Origin: Alphaproteobacteria bacterium
Lineage (GTDB): Bacteria; Pseudomonadota; Alphaproteobacteria; Rhizobiales; Xanthobacteraceae
Assembly: GCA_005884465.1 (NCBI GenBank)
Contig: VAZH01000002.1
Location: 1 to 15,724, forward strand
Length of the DNA stretch: 15,724 nucleotides
Direction of reading: 5' to 3'
Below are positions 6,979 to 15,724 of this stretch, piece by piece; within the stretch, counting starts at the first letter, position 1; each line of letters begins with the position of its first letter. A program made the translations under genes and the position numbers. A model generated the notes under the pieces. That model was not told the DNA's origin. It ran no database searches and saw nothing but the letters and a program-made list of their open reading frames with translations.

Positions 6979-8163
6979 ATGCTGTCTCCCCCGCCCGCCT
7001 CGTTCCGCGCCCACTATCAGAGCCTCGTCGCCTCCGGCGCGATCGAGGCCGATGCCGCGCAGGCGGAGGCCGCCGAGGCGTTCGCGGACCTCGAGCAGCG
7101 GCTCGCGAGCTACACGCCAATGCGCAAGCAAGGCCTGCTTGGACGGCTGTTTGCCGACAAGGACGAGGCGCCGCCGCGCGGCCTCTACATTCATGGCGAG
7201 GTCGGGCGCGGCAAGACCATGCTGATGGACGTGTTTTTCCAGCACAGTCCGGTCGAGCACAAGCGCCGCGCGCACTTCCACGAATTCATGGCCGAGGTCC
7301 ACGAGCGGATTTACGGCTTTCGCCAGAACATCGCGCGCGGCGAAATCGCCGACGGCGACGTGATCGCGCTCACCGCGGCGTCGATTTTCGACGAGGCCTG
7401 GCTTTTGTGTTTCGACGAGTTCCATATCACCGATATCGCGGATGCGATGATCCTGGGGCGGCTGTTTTCAAAGCTGTTCGAACTCGGCACCGTGGTGGTG
7501 GCGACATCCAACGTCGCGCCCGACGATCTCTACAAGGGGGGACTGAACCGGGCGCTGTTCCTGCCCTTCATCGCGCAGATAGTTGAGCATATGGATGTGC
7601 TGCGGCTCGATGCACGCACCGATTTCCGGCTCGAGAAACTCACCGGCGTGAAAATGTGGCTGGTGCCGGCAGATCGCGACGCCGATGCGGCGCTCGACCG
7701 GGGTTGGGTCAAGATGACCGGCAATGCCAGGTGCAAGCCACGCGATATTTCGATCAAGGGCCGGATCCTGCATGTGCCGTGTTCGGCCGATGGCGTCGCG
7801 CGATTTTCGTTTGCGGATATCTGCGAAAAACCGCTCGCCGCTTCGGACTACCTTCGGCTGGCGCACGACTATCACACCATCATGATCGACCGCATTCCGG
7901 TGATGGATTACGCCGACCGCAACGCGGCCAAGCGGTTCATCGCGCTGATCGACACGCTGTACGACAACGCCGTGAAGCTGATGGCCTCCGCCGAGGCCGA
8001 TCCGCTGTCGCTGTATGGCGCGACCGACGGCGATGAGGCGAACGAGTTCAAGCGGACCGCGTCGCGGCTGATCGAGATGAGTTCGGAATCCTATCTGGCG
8101 CTGCCGCATGGCCACAAGGATTCGGTCGCAAGCGGGTCGAGCACGGGATTGGTGGAAACGTGA
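6979..8163 (+). CDS. zapE: Cell division protein ZapE / AFG1-like AAA+ ATPase
   Basis: A 394-residue P-loop ATPase of the AFG1/LACE1/ZapE family. The E. coli protein acts at the division ring, and the mitochondrial homologues work in quality control of respiratory-chain proteins. Walker A GEVGRGKT is at 73-80 (Lys79, Thr80), Walker B LLCFDEF at 142-148 (Asp146, Glu147) followed by HITD, and the sensor-like stretch VVVATSNVAPDDLY comes next. The N-terminal ASFRAHYQSLV and a tyrosine- and arginine-rich C-terminal part (YADRNAAKRFIALIDTLYD) also fit the family. I chose the ATG at 6979 because aaggggag (6969-6976) lies just ahead of it; the upstream ATG at 6925 adds residues without family character. 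The gene precedes mdh and the suc cluster, separated by 279 bp holding a repeat, so it is probably a separate transcription unit. Confidence 0.92.
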   Translation: MLSPPPASFRAHYQSLVASGAIEADAAQAEAAEAFADLEQRLASYTPMRKQGLLGRLFADKDEAPPRGLYIHGEVGRGKTMLMDVFFQHSPVEHKRRAHFHEFMAEVHERIYGFRQNIARGEIADGDVIALTAASIFDEAWLLCFDEFHITDIADAMILGRLFSKLFELGTVVVATSNVAPDDLYKGGLNRALFLPFIAQIVEHMDVLRLDARTDFRLEKLTGVKMWLVPADRDADAALDRGWVKMTGNARCKPRDISIKGRILHVPCSADGVARFSFADICEKPLAASDYLRLAHDYHTIMIDRIPVMDYADRNAAKRFIALIDTLYDNAVKLMASAEADPLSLYGATDGDEANEFKRTASRLIEMSSESYLALPHGHKDSVASGSSTGLVET

Positions 8164-8173
8164 CGCCTTCTCC

Positions 8174-8290
8174 GTCATGGCGAGCCAACGGGTCGCGCGA
8201 ACACGCGCCCGATGACAGGCTCCGCGAAGCAATCCAGATGGCCGAGCAAGCAGTCTGGATTGCTTCGTCGCTTACGCTCCTCGCAATGAC
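8174..8290. repeat. Intergenic palindromic repeat, family 3
   Basis: A 117-bp element whose ends gtcatggcgag (8174-8184) and ctcgcaatgac (8280-8290) form an 11-bp inverted repeat with one mismatch. It contains a perfect 14-bp inverted repeat cgaagcaatccaga (8225-8238) and tctggattgcttcg (8254-8267) with a 15-nt loop, plus a small stem gcgcg/cgcgc (8195-8199, 8204-8208). The core gaagcaatcc with gtcattgcgag-like ends is a repeat type I recall from many alphaproteobacteria. It begins 11 bp after the zapE stop and may act as a transcript end or mRNA stabiliser (inference). Confidence 0.75.
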
Positions 8291-8358
8291 ACCGGGGGCC
8301 TTGGGACGATAGCGCCGTGATCGAAAACGAGGCAGGTCCGATTATTGAGCATGCCGCG

Positions 8359-8400
8359 GCTTGAACGGGTCGGTCGAAAGGGATAACCAGCCATTCAAGC
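8359..8400. promoter_or_regulatory. Inverted repeat in the mdh upstream region, possible control site
   Basis: The arms gcttgaa (8359-8365) and ttcaagc (8394-8400) are perfect inverted copies 28 bp apart, about 45-85 bp before the mdh start. A loose promoter-like pair, ttgaac at 8361-8366 and taacca at 8384-8389 with 17 bp between, falls in the same place but the second box is poor. A 7-bp arm can occur by chance, so this is only a candidate site. The mdh gene itself has aaagga upstream as a ribosome binding site. Confidence 0.2.
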
Positions 8401-8421
8401 TTCCTCTACCCTCCTGCATGA

Positions 8422-9411
<990 letters not shown>

Positions 9412-9473
9412 TTGCGCTTGGCTATTATCCAACAGGCCAAGCCAAACGACCTTCGACACCCCAATTTCCGAAT

Positions 9474-9502
9474 TTGCACCTCCTTCTGGTATATGGTATG
9501 CC
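9474..9502 (+). promoter_or_regulatory. Weak promoter-like boxes upstream of sucC
   Basis: The 150-bp gap between mdh and sucC holds ttgcac (9474-9479) and tatgcc (9497-9502), 17 bp apart, about 60 bp before the sucC start. Each box matches only three of six sigma-70 consensus positions, so this is a weak candidate. Just after the mdh stop there is also a small stem cttggc/gccaag (9417-9422, 9436-9441) without a T-run, so read-through from mdh into sucC is quite possible. Confidence 0.2.
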
Positions 9503-9561
9503 AGCCGCAAAACCTGATGTGAATTCCGGATTCACCGCACGAGGAGCCTGGGAGCGTCCAA

Positions 9562-10758
<1,197 letters not shown>

Positions 10759-10762
10759 CACA

Positions 10763-11242
10763 ATGGCCCAGGACCGTCTCACGGCGCCAACGCCGCTCGA
10801 GGAGCATCGCAAACTCGCCGCCTTGGCGGGGGAGTGGAACGGTGAAGAGATGGTGCAACCGTCGCGCTGGACCGCGGGAGGGCCCGCCACCTCGCACGTC
10901 GTCGCGCGCATGGATCTGAACGGCTTTTATCTGATTCAGGACACCCGTCAGATGCGCGACGGCAAGGAAAGCTTCGCCACCCATGGCGTGTTCACCTACG
11001 ACCGCGAGGACCGGCACTACAAATTGTTCTGGCACGATTCACTCGGCTACTACGCGCCGGCGCCGGCGTCCGGAGGCTGGACCGGCAAGACGCTGATCCT
11101 GGTGCGCGGCTCGCTGCGCGGCAATGCGCGCCATGTCTATGAAATCCTCGACGACAACACTTACAGCATGAAAATCCAGTTCTCGCCCGACGCGGAAGGA
11201 TGGGCCGACGTGCTCACCGGCGTTTACCGGCGGGTCAACTGA
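10763..11242 (+). CDS. DUF1579 family protein between sucC and sucD
   Basis: A 159-residue soluble protein with no signal peptide or membrane segment. It shows the pattern of the DUF1579 family: LAALAGEWNGEE near the N-terminus (18-29), GFYLIQDTRQM (54-64), then alternating short strands THGVFTYDREDRHYKLFWHDSLGYY and a C-terminal MKIQFSPDAEGWADVLTGVYRRV. The alternating hydrophobic and polar pattern with many aromatics suggests an all-beta, lipocalin-like barrel (inference). No catalytic residues can be named and the function is unknown. The ATG at 10763 is 4 bp after the sucC stop, with ggggag at 10749-10754 as a strong ribosome binding site. It is therefore very likely co-translated with sucC and sucD. 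Base composition and codon use look like those of its neighbours, with no sign of recent transfer. Confidence 0.85.
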   Translation: MAQDRLTAPTPLEEHRKLAALAGEWNGEEMVQPSRWTAGGPATSHVVARMDLNGFYLIQDTRQMRDGKESFATHGVFTYDREDRHYKLFWHDSLGYYAPAPASGGWTGKTLILVRGSLRGNARHVYEILDDNTYSMKIQFSPDAEGWADVLTGVYRRVN

Positions 11243-11278
11243 ACCCTCACTGATCGTTTCGCGAAAGCAATCCCAGAC

Positions 11279-12163
11279 ATGTCCATCCTGATCGACAAGA
11301 ATACGAAAGTCATTTGCCAGGGTTTTACCGGCAAGAACGGCACGTTTCATTCCGAAGCAGCGATCGCCTACGGCACCAGGATGGTTGGGGGCACCTCGCC
11401 GGGCAAAGGCGGCTCCACCCATCTCGACTTGCCGGTGTTCGACACCGTGGCTGAGGCAAAGGAAAAGACCGGCGCCGATGCCAGCGTGGTCTATGTGCCG
11501 CCGCCGGGCGCGGCGGACGCGATCTGCGAAGCCATCGATGCCGAAATCCCGCTGATCGTCTGCATCACCGAGGGCATTCCGGTGCTCGACATGGTGCGGG
11601 TGAAACGTGCGCTCTCCGGATCGAGATCGCGGCTGATCGGACCGAATTGCCCGGGGGTGATGACCGCCGGCGAATGCAAGATCGGCATCATGCCGGCAAA
11701 CATCTTCAAACCGGGCAGTGTCGGCATCGTCTCGCGTTCCGGCACCTTGACCTATGAAGCCGTATTCCAGACCACTCAGGAGGGCCTCGGCCAGACCACC
11801 GCGGTCGGGATCGGCGGCGATCCGGTCAAGGGCACGGAATTCATCGACGTGCTGGAGATGTTCCTCGCCGATCCCAAGACCACCTCGATCGTGATGATCG
11901 GCGAAATCGGCGGCTCGGCGGAAGAAGACGCCGCCCAGTTCCTCAAGGACGAAGCTAAACGCGGCCGCAAGAAGCCGATGGTCGGCTTTATCGCCGGCGT
12001 TACGGCGCCTCCCGGCCGTCGCATGGGCCATGCCGGCGCGATCATCTCCGGCGGCAAGGGCGACGCCGCTTCCAAGACGGCGGCGATGGAGGCCGCCGGA
12101 ATCACGGTCTCGCCGTCGCCCGCCCGGCTCGGAAAGACCCTCGTCCAAAAATTGAAGTTCTGA
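11279..12163 (+). CDS. sucD: Succinyl-CoA synthetase alpha subunit
   Basis: The CoA-binding and phosphohistidine-carrying subunit of succinyl-CoA synthetase, partner of SucC. The 294-residue length is typical. The N-terminal Rossmann-type CoA site [13 protein letters not shown] is at 12-24, [11 protein letters not shown] at 118-128 matches the ligase-CoA signature, and the active-site block [16 protein letters not shown] (240-255) contains the phosphorylated His251. The C-terminus ends in KTLVQKLKF. The ATG at 11279 follows the DUF1579 stop by 36 bp. No good Shine-Dalgarno is visible before it (only aatccc-like sequence), in contrast to its neighbours, but the protein start matches the family exactly. 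Confidence 0.97.
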   Translation: MSILIDKNTKVICQGFTGKNGTFHSEAAIAYGTRMVGGTSPGKGGSTHLDLPVFDTVAEAKEKTGADASVVYVPPPGAADAICEAIDAEIPLIVCITEGIPVLDMVRVKRALSGSRSRLIGPNCPGVMTAGECKIGIMPANIFKPGSVGIVSRSGTLTYEAVFQTTQEGLGQTTAVGIGGDPVKGTEFIDVLEMFLADPKTTSIVMIGEIGGSAEEDAAQFLKDEAKRGRKKPMVGFIAGVTAPPGRRMGHAGAIISGGKGDAASKTAAMEAAGITVSPSPARLGKTLVQKLKF

Positions 12164-12196
12164 TTCAATCTTTGGTTCTTTTCGGCGCGAACATTC

Positions 12197-12210
12197 ACCC
12201 CATATGGGGT
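12197..12210. promoter_or_regulatory. Perfect 14-bp palindrome upstream of sucA, possible operator
   Basis: accccatatggggt is a perfect 14-bp palindrome in the 132-bp gap between sucD and sucA, 86 bp before the sucA start. Two more bases on each side pair if one mismatch is allowed. It is a compact dyad of the size bound by dimeric regulators and is followed by an A/T-richer stretch (aaaggtctcctattacg). A short hairpin atccgg-tgc-ccggat lies at 12231-12245 in the leader. No regulator can be named, and no T-run makes either a terminator. Confidence 0.3.
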
Positions 12211-12295
12211 AAAGGTCTCCTATTACGCTGATCCGGTGCCCGGATTGGCTGTTGCGCCGTATTCCCATGCGCCAAAAAATCACCAGGACGTCATC

Positions 12296-15253
12296 ATGTC
12301 TCGCCAAGACGCGAACGCAGCCTTTGCTCTCTCCTCGTTTCTCCAGGGCGCCAACGCCCTTTACATCGATGATATCTACGCCCGCTATGAGAAAGACCCC
12401 GCTTCCGTCGACCCCGAATGGCAGGAGTTTTTCAGGAGCCTGAAAGATCAGCCGGCCGACATCCTGAAAAACGCCGCAGGACCGTCCTGGCGCCGCGACA
12501 GCTGGCCGCTGGCGCCGCGCGACGAACTGACCTCCGCGCTCGACGGCAACTGGGCGCAAGTTGAAAAGTCGATCGGAGCCAAGCTCGCGGCCAAGCCGCA
12601 GGCCAAGGGCGCCGAGCTGACGCCGGCCGACGTCCATCAGGCGACGCGCGATTCCGTGCGCGCGCTGATGCTGATCAGGGCCTACCGCATGCGCGGCCAT
12701 TTCCACGCCAAGCTCGACCCGCTCGGGATCGAGCCGCCGCGCGATCGCGAAGAGCTCGATCCGCGCTCCTACGGCTTCGTCGACGGCGATTTCGACCGCA
12801 AGATCTTCCTCGATCATGTGCTGGGAATGGAATACGCGACCTTGCGCGAGATCGTCGCGATCTGCGAGCGCACCTACTGCCAGACGCTTGGCGTCGAGTT
12901 CATGCACATTTCGAACGCCGCGCAGAAGGCATGGATTCAGGAGCGCATCGAGGGTCCGGACAAGGAAATCAGTTTCACCCGCGAGGGCCGGCGCGCCATC
13001 CTGATGAAGCTGATCGAAGCCGAGGGTTTTGAAAAATTCTGCGATCTCAAATTCACCGGCACCAAGCGCTTTGGTCTGGACGGCGCCGAGTCGCTGATCC
13101 CGGCGCTGGAGCAGATCATCAAGCGCGGCGGCAATCTCGGGGTGAAGGAAATCGTGGTGGGCATGCCGCATCGCGGACGCCTCAACGTGCTGACCCAGGT
13201 GATGGGCAAGCCGCACCGCGCGCTGTTTCACGAATTCAAGGGCGGCTCGGCCAATCCCGACGCAGTCGAGGGTTCCGGCGACGTCAAGTATCATCTCGGT
13301 GCGTCGTCGGACCGCGAGTTCGACAACAACCGGATTCATCTGTCGCTGACCGCCAATCCGTCGCATCTGGAGATCGTCGATCCCGTGGTGCTCGGCAAGG
13401 TGCGCGCCAAGCAGGATCAGCATGGCGATCCGCCGGACCAGCGCATCTCGGTATTACCTATGTTGATGCACGGCGATGCCGCGTTCGCGGGACAAGGCGT
13501 GGTGGCGGAATGCTTCAGCCTGTCCGACCTGAAAGGCTATCGCACCGGCGGTTCGCTGCATTTCATCGTCAACAACCAGATCGGCTTCACCACCTATCCG
13601 CGCTATTCGCGCTCCTCGCCCTATCCCTCCGATGTGGCGAAGATGATCGACGCGCCGATCTTCCACGTGAATGGCGACGACCCGGAAGCCGTGGTGTTCG
13701 GGGCCAAGGTCGCGATCGAGTTCCGGCAGAAATTCCATAAACCCGTCGTCATCGACATGTTCTGCTACCGCAGACACGGCCACAACGAAGGCGACGAACC
13801 GGCGTTCACCCAGCCGGTGATGTACAAGAAGATCGCCACGCATCCCTCGACGCTCGAAATCTATTCCAAGCGGCTGATCGCCGAAGGCGTGATGACCGAA
13901 GGCGAGATCGAGAAGGCCAAGGCCGACTGGCGTGCGCGGCTCGACGCCGAGCTTGAAGCCGGCTCGGGGTACAAGCCCAACAAGGCGGACTGGCTCGACG
14001 GCAAGTGGGCAGGCTTCAAGTCGGCGGATCAGGAGGAGGATCCCCGCCGCGGCGTTACCGGCGTCGATGTCGCGGTGCTCAGGGATGTCGGCCGCAAGAT
14101 CACCAAGGTGCCTGACGGCTTTCGGATTCACCGCACCGTGCAGCGCTTTCTGGAAAATCGCGCCAAGGCGATCGAGAACGGCGTCGGCATCGATTGGGCG
14201 ACCGGCGAGGCGTTGGCGTTCTGCACGCTGCTGCAGGAGGGCCACCACGTCCGCCTGTCGGGACAGGACAGCGAGCGCGGCACCTTCTCGCAGCGGCATT
14301 CGGTGCTGATCGACCAGGAAGACGAGAGCCGCTACACGCCGTTCAATCATCTCGGCGGCGATCAGGGCCATTACGAAGTCATCAACTCGCTGCTCTCGGA
14401 AGAAGCCGTGCTCGGCTTCGAATATGGCTACTCGCTGGCGGAGCCGAATGCGCTCGCGATCTGGGAAGCGCAGTTCGGCGACTTCGCCAACGGCGCGCAG
14501 GTCTTGTTCGACCAGTTCATCTCCTCGGGCGAGCGCAAATGGCTGCGTATGTCCGGCCTCGTCTGCATGCTGCCGCATGGCTACGAAGGCCAGGGGCCGG
14601 AGCATTCCTCGGCGCGTCTCGAACGCTTCCTGCAGATGTGCGCCGAAGACAATATGCAGGTGGTCTATGCCACCACGCCCGCCAATTTCTTCCACGCACT
14701 GCGGCGTCAATTGCATCGCGAAATCCGCAAGCCCCTGATCATGATGACGCCGAAGTCGCTGCTGCGGCACAAGCGCGCGGTCTCGCGGCTTGACGAATTG
14801 GGCGAGGGCACCACTTTCCACCGCATTCTCTACGATGACGCGGTGATGCTGCCAGACGAAAAGATCAAGCTGGTGCCGGACGACAAGATACGCCGCGTTG
14901 TGCTGTGCTCGGGCAAGGTCTATTACGACCTCTACGAGGAGCGCGAAAAGCGCGGCATCGACGACGTCTACCTCATGCGGATCGAACAGCTCTATCCGGT
15001 GCCGCTGAAGGCGCTGGTGCAGGAGCTCGGACGCTTCCGGAGCGCCGAAGTGGTCTGGTGTCAGGAAGAGCCGCGCAACATGGGCGCGTGGCATTTCATC
15101 GAGCCCTATCTCGAATGGGTGCTGAACCAGATCCACGCGCCGAACAGACGGCCGCGTTACGCCGGCCGCGCTGCCGCGGCGGCAACCGCCACCGGGTTGA
15201 TGTCGAAGCATTTGGCGCAGCTCAAGGCTCTGCTTGACGAGGCGCTGAACTGA
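12296..15253 (+). CDS. sucA: 2-oxoglutarate dehydrogenase E1 component
   Basis: The thiamine-diphosphate-dependent E1 subunit of the 2-oxoglutarate dehydrogenase complex; it decarboxylates 2-oxoglutarate and passes the succinyl group to the lipoyl arm of SucB. It is 985 residues, somewhat longer than the 933 of E. coli. The N-terminal segment FLQGANALYIDDIYARYEKD (15-34) is the E2-binding tail. The thiamine and substrate region includes GMPHRGRLNVL (from about 288), HGDAAFAGQG (about 392-401), NNQIGFTTYPR and the metal/active-site block RRHGHNEGDEPAFTQP (from about 493). The C-terminal transketolase-like domain shows LPHGYEGQGPEHSSARLERF and EEPRNMGAW. I chose the ATG at 12296 because agga at 12285-12288 is well spaced and the family N-terminus starts here; the frame is open upstream to 12236 without family character. 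It follows sucD by 132 bp. Confidence 0.96.
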   Translation: MSRQDANAAFALSSFLQGANALYIDDIYARYEKDPASVDPEWQEFFRSLKDQPADILKNAAGPSWRRDSWPLAPRDELTSALDGNWAQVEKSIGAKLAAKPQAKGAELTPADVHQATRDSVRALMLIRAYRMRGHFHAKLDPLGIEPPRDREELDPRSYGFVDGDFDRKIFLDHVLGMEYATLREIVAICERTYCQTLGVEFMHISNAAQKAWIQERIEGPDKEISFTREGRRAILMKLIEAEGFEKFCDLKFTGTKRFGLDGAESLIPALEQIIKRGGNLGVKEIVVGMPHRGRLNVLTQVMGKPHRALFHEFKGGSANPDAVEGSGDVKYHLGASSDREFDNNRIHLSLTANPSHLEIVDPVVLGKVRAKQDQHGDPPDQRISVLPMLMHGDAAFAGQGVVAECFSLSDLKGYRTGGSLHFIVNNQIGFTTYPRYSRSSPYPSDVAKMIDAPIFHVNGDDPEAVVFGAKVAIEFRQKFHKPVVIDMFCYRRHGHNEGDEPAFTQPVMYKKIATHPSTLEIYSKRLIAEGVMTEGEIEKAKADWRARLDAELEAGSGYKPNKADWLDGKWAGFKSADQEEDPRRGVTGVDVAVLRDVGRKITKVPDGFRIHRTVQRFLENRAKAIENGVGIDWATGEALAFCTLLQEGHHVRLSGQDSERGTFSQRHSVLIDQEDESRYTPFNHLGGDQGHYEVINSLLSEEAVLGFEYGYSLAEPNALAIWEAQFGDFANGAQVLFDQFISSGERKWLRMSGLVCMLPHGYEGQGPEHSSARLERFLQMCAEDNMQVVYATTPANFFHALRRQLHREIRKPLIMMTPKSLLRHKRAVSRLDELGEGTTFHRILYDDAVMLPDEKIKLVPDDKIRRVVLCSGKVYYDLYEEREKRGIDDVYLMRIEQLYPVPLKALVQELGRFRSAEVVWCQEEPRNMGAWHFIEPYLEWVLNQIHAPNRRPRYAGRAAAAATATGLMSKHLAQLKALLDEALN

Positions 15254-15264
15254 AGAATTGCAGA

Positions 15265-15370
15265 TCCATCATGCACCGCGAAAGCGGGGCATCCAGTGAC
15301 CCGCGCCGCCCGTTTTCGATCAGGACCGTCACGGAGTACTGGATCGTCCGCTTTCACGGACGATGACAGC
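15265..15370. repeat. Cloverleaf-like intergenic palindromic repeat, family 2, copy B
   Basis: A diverged copy of the element at 6769-6876, lying between sucA and sucB. Shared parts are the stem atccagt/actggat (15291-15297, 15338-15344) and the right end atgacagc (15363-15370). The right hairpin is cgtccg/cggacg (15345-15350, 15357-15362) and the left one ccgc-gaaa-gcgg (15276-15287). Only tcat (15269-15272) remains of the left outer arm, so the outer stem has decayed. It fills most of the 139-bp sucA-sucB gap. Confidence 0.75.
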
Positions 15371-15392
15371 ACAAGGCATTGGGGAAACGACC

Positions 15393-15724
15393 ATGACTGA
15401 AATTCGCGTTCCAACGCTCGGCGAATCCGTGACCGAGGCCACCATCGGCCGCTGGTTCAAGAAGCCGGGCGATGCCGTGGCGGTAGATGAACCGCTGGTC
15501 GAGCTCGAGACCGACAAGGTCACCATCGAAGTCCCGGCGCCATCGGCCGGCACCCTTGGCGAGATCAGCGCCAAGGATGGCGAGACCGTTGCGGTCGGCG
15601 CTTTGCTCGGACAGATCAATGATGGCGCGGCGGGTGCCGCCGCCAAGCCGGCTGCAGCGCCTGCCAAGGCTGCGGCCCCCGCGGCTCCGCCACCGCCCGC
15701 CGCTGCTGCTGCCGCGCCTGCGGC
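15393..15724 (+). CDS. sucB: 2-oxoglutarate dehydrogenase E2 (dihydrolipoyl succinyltransferase), 5' part
   Basis: The first 110 codons of the E2 core subunit, running off the right edge in an open frame. The visible part is a complete N-terminal lipoyl domain (about 1-75), from [19 protein letters not shown] to LLGQIND, with the lipoylation motif ETDKVTIEV at 39-47 and Lys42 as the lipoyl-carrying residue. The [16 protein letters not shown] start is typical of the 2-oxoglutarate rather than the pyruvate E2. From about residue 79 an Ala/Pro/Lys-rich flexible linker begins; the peripheral-subunit-binding and catalytic domains lie outside the window. The ATG at 15393 has gggga at 15381-15385 as ribosome binding site. 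It is 139 bp after sucA on the same strand, with a repeat between them. Confidence 0.95.
   Translation, partial: MTEIRVPTLGESVTEATIGRWFKKPGDAVAVDEPLVELETDKVTIEVPAPSAGTLGEISAKDGETVAVGALLGQINDGAAGAAAKPAAAPAKAAAPAAPPPPAAAAAAPA

Noticed and set aside
11039..15211. Very long open frames on the minus strand opposite sucD and sucA (11039-13423 and 13454-15211)
   Set aside because: They are antisense shadows created by the G/C-rich third positions of sucA and sucD. Their translations show no recognisable domain, and the plus-strand proteins are complete, well-known enzymes.
15621..15724. Low-complexity Ala/Pro-rich coding run at the right edge
   Set aside because: This is the normal flexible linker after the lipoyl domain of an E2 subunit, not a separate repeat or a frameshift artefact.

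Overview
The window looks like a chromosomal segment of a high-GC alphaproteobacterium of the Bradyrhizobium/Rhodopseudomonas group (Nitrobacteraceae). The evidence is the gene order zapE-mdh-sucC-(DUF1579)-sucD-sucA-sucB, the DUF2794 protein at the left edge, strong G/C bias at third positions, and intergenic palindromic repeats of the kinds common in Bradyrhizobium genomes. The genus is inferred from pattern recognition, not from a database search.

Layout. 1-244: 3' end of a DUF2794 gene on the + strand. 245-367: a cloverleaf-like repeat between convergent genes. 368-1779 (- strand): a GNAT acetyltransferase downstream of a Bax-inhibitor-1 membrane protein, with a clear intrinsic terminator between them. 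2052-5368 (- strand): an ABC permease and its ATPase, joined by an ATGA overlap (YbbP/YbbA type). 5412-6071 (+): a secreted TesA-type GDSL esterase, divergent from the ATPase as in Escherichia coli. 6214-6750: an RNA 2',3'-cyclic phosphodiesterase (ThpR). 6979-8163: the AAA+ ATPase ZapE/AFG1. 8443 to the right edge: a TCA-cycle block of malate dehydrogenase, both succinyl-CoA synthetase subunits with a small DUF1579 gene between them, the 2-oxoglutarate dehydrogenase E1, and the first 110 codons of its E2.

The right half encodes consecutive steps of the oxidative TCA cycle: 2-oxoglutarate to succinyl-CoA (SucA/SucB), succinyl-CoA to succinate (SucCD), and malate to oxaloacetate (Mdh). The E3 subunit is probably further downstream, outside the window. 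The YbbA-YbbP-TesA set probably acts together at the inner membrane and periplasm.

I see no CRISPR array, phage, transposase, tRNA, rRNA or defence system, and no clear previously undescribed multi-gene system. The points most worth a second look are the four intergenic cloverleaf repeats of three families (one inside the suc cluster, and two copies of one family showing compensatory stem changes), the DUF1579 gene between sucC and sucD, a perfect 14-bp palindrome upstream of sucA, and the near-zero spacing between the divergent ybbA and tesA starts.
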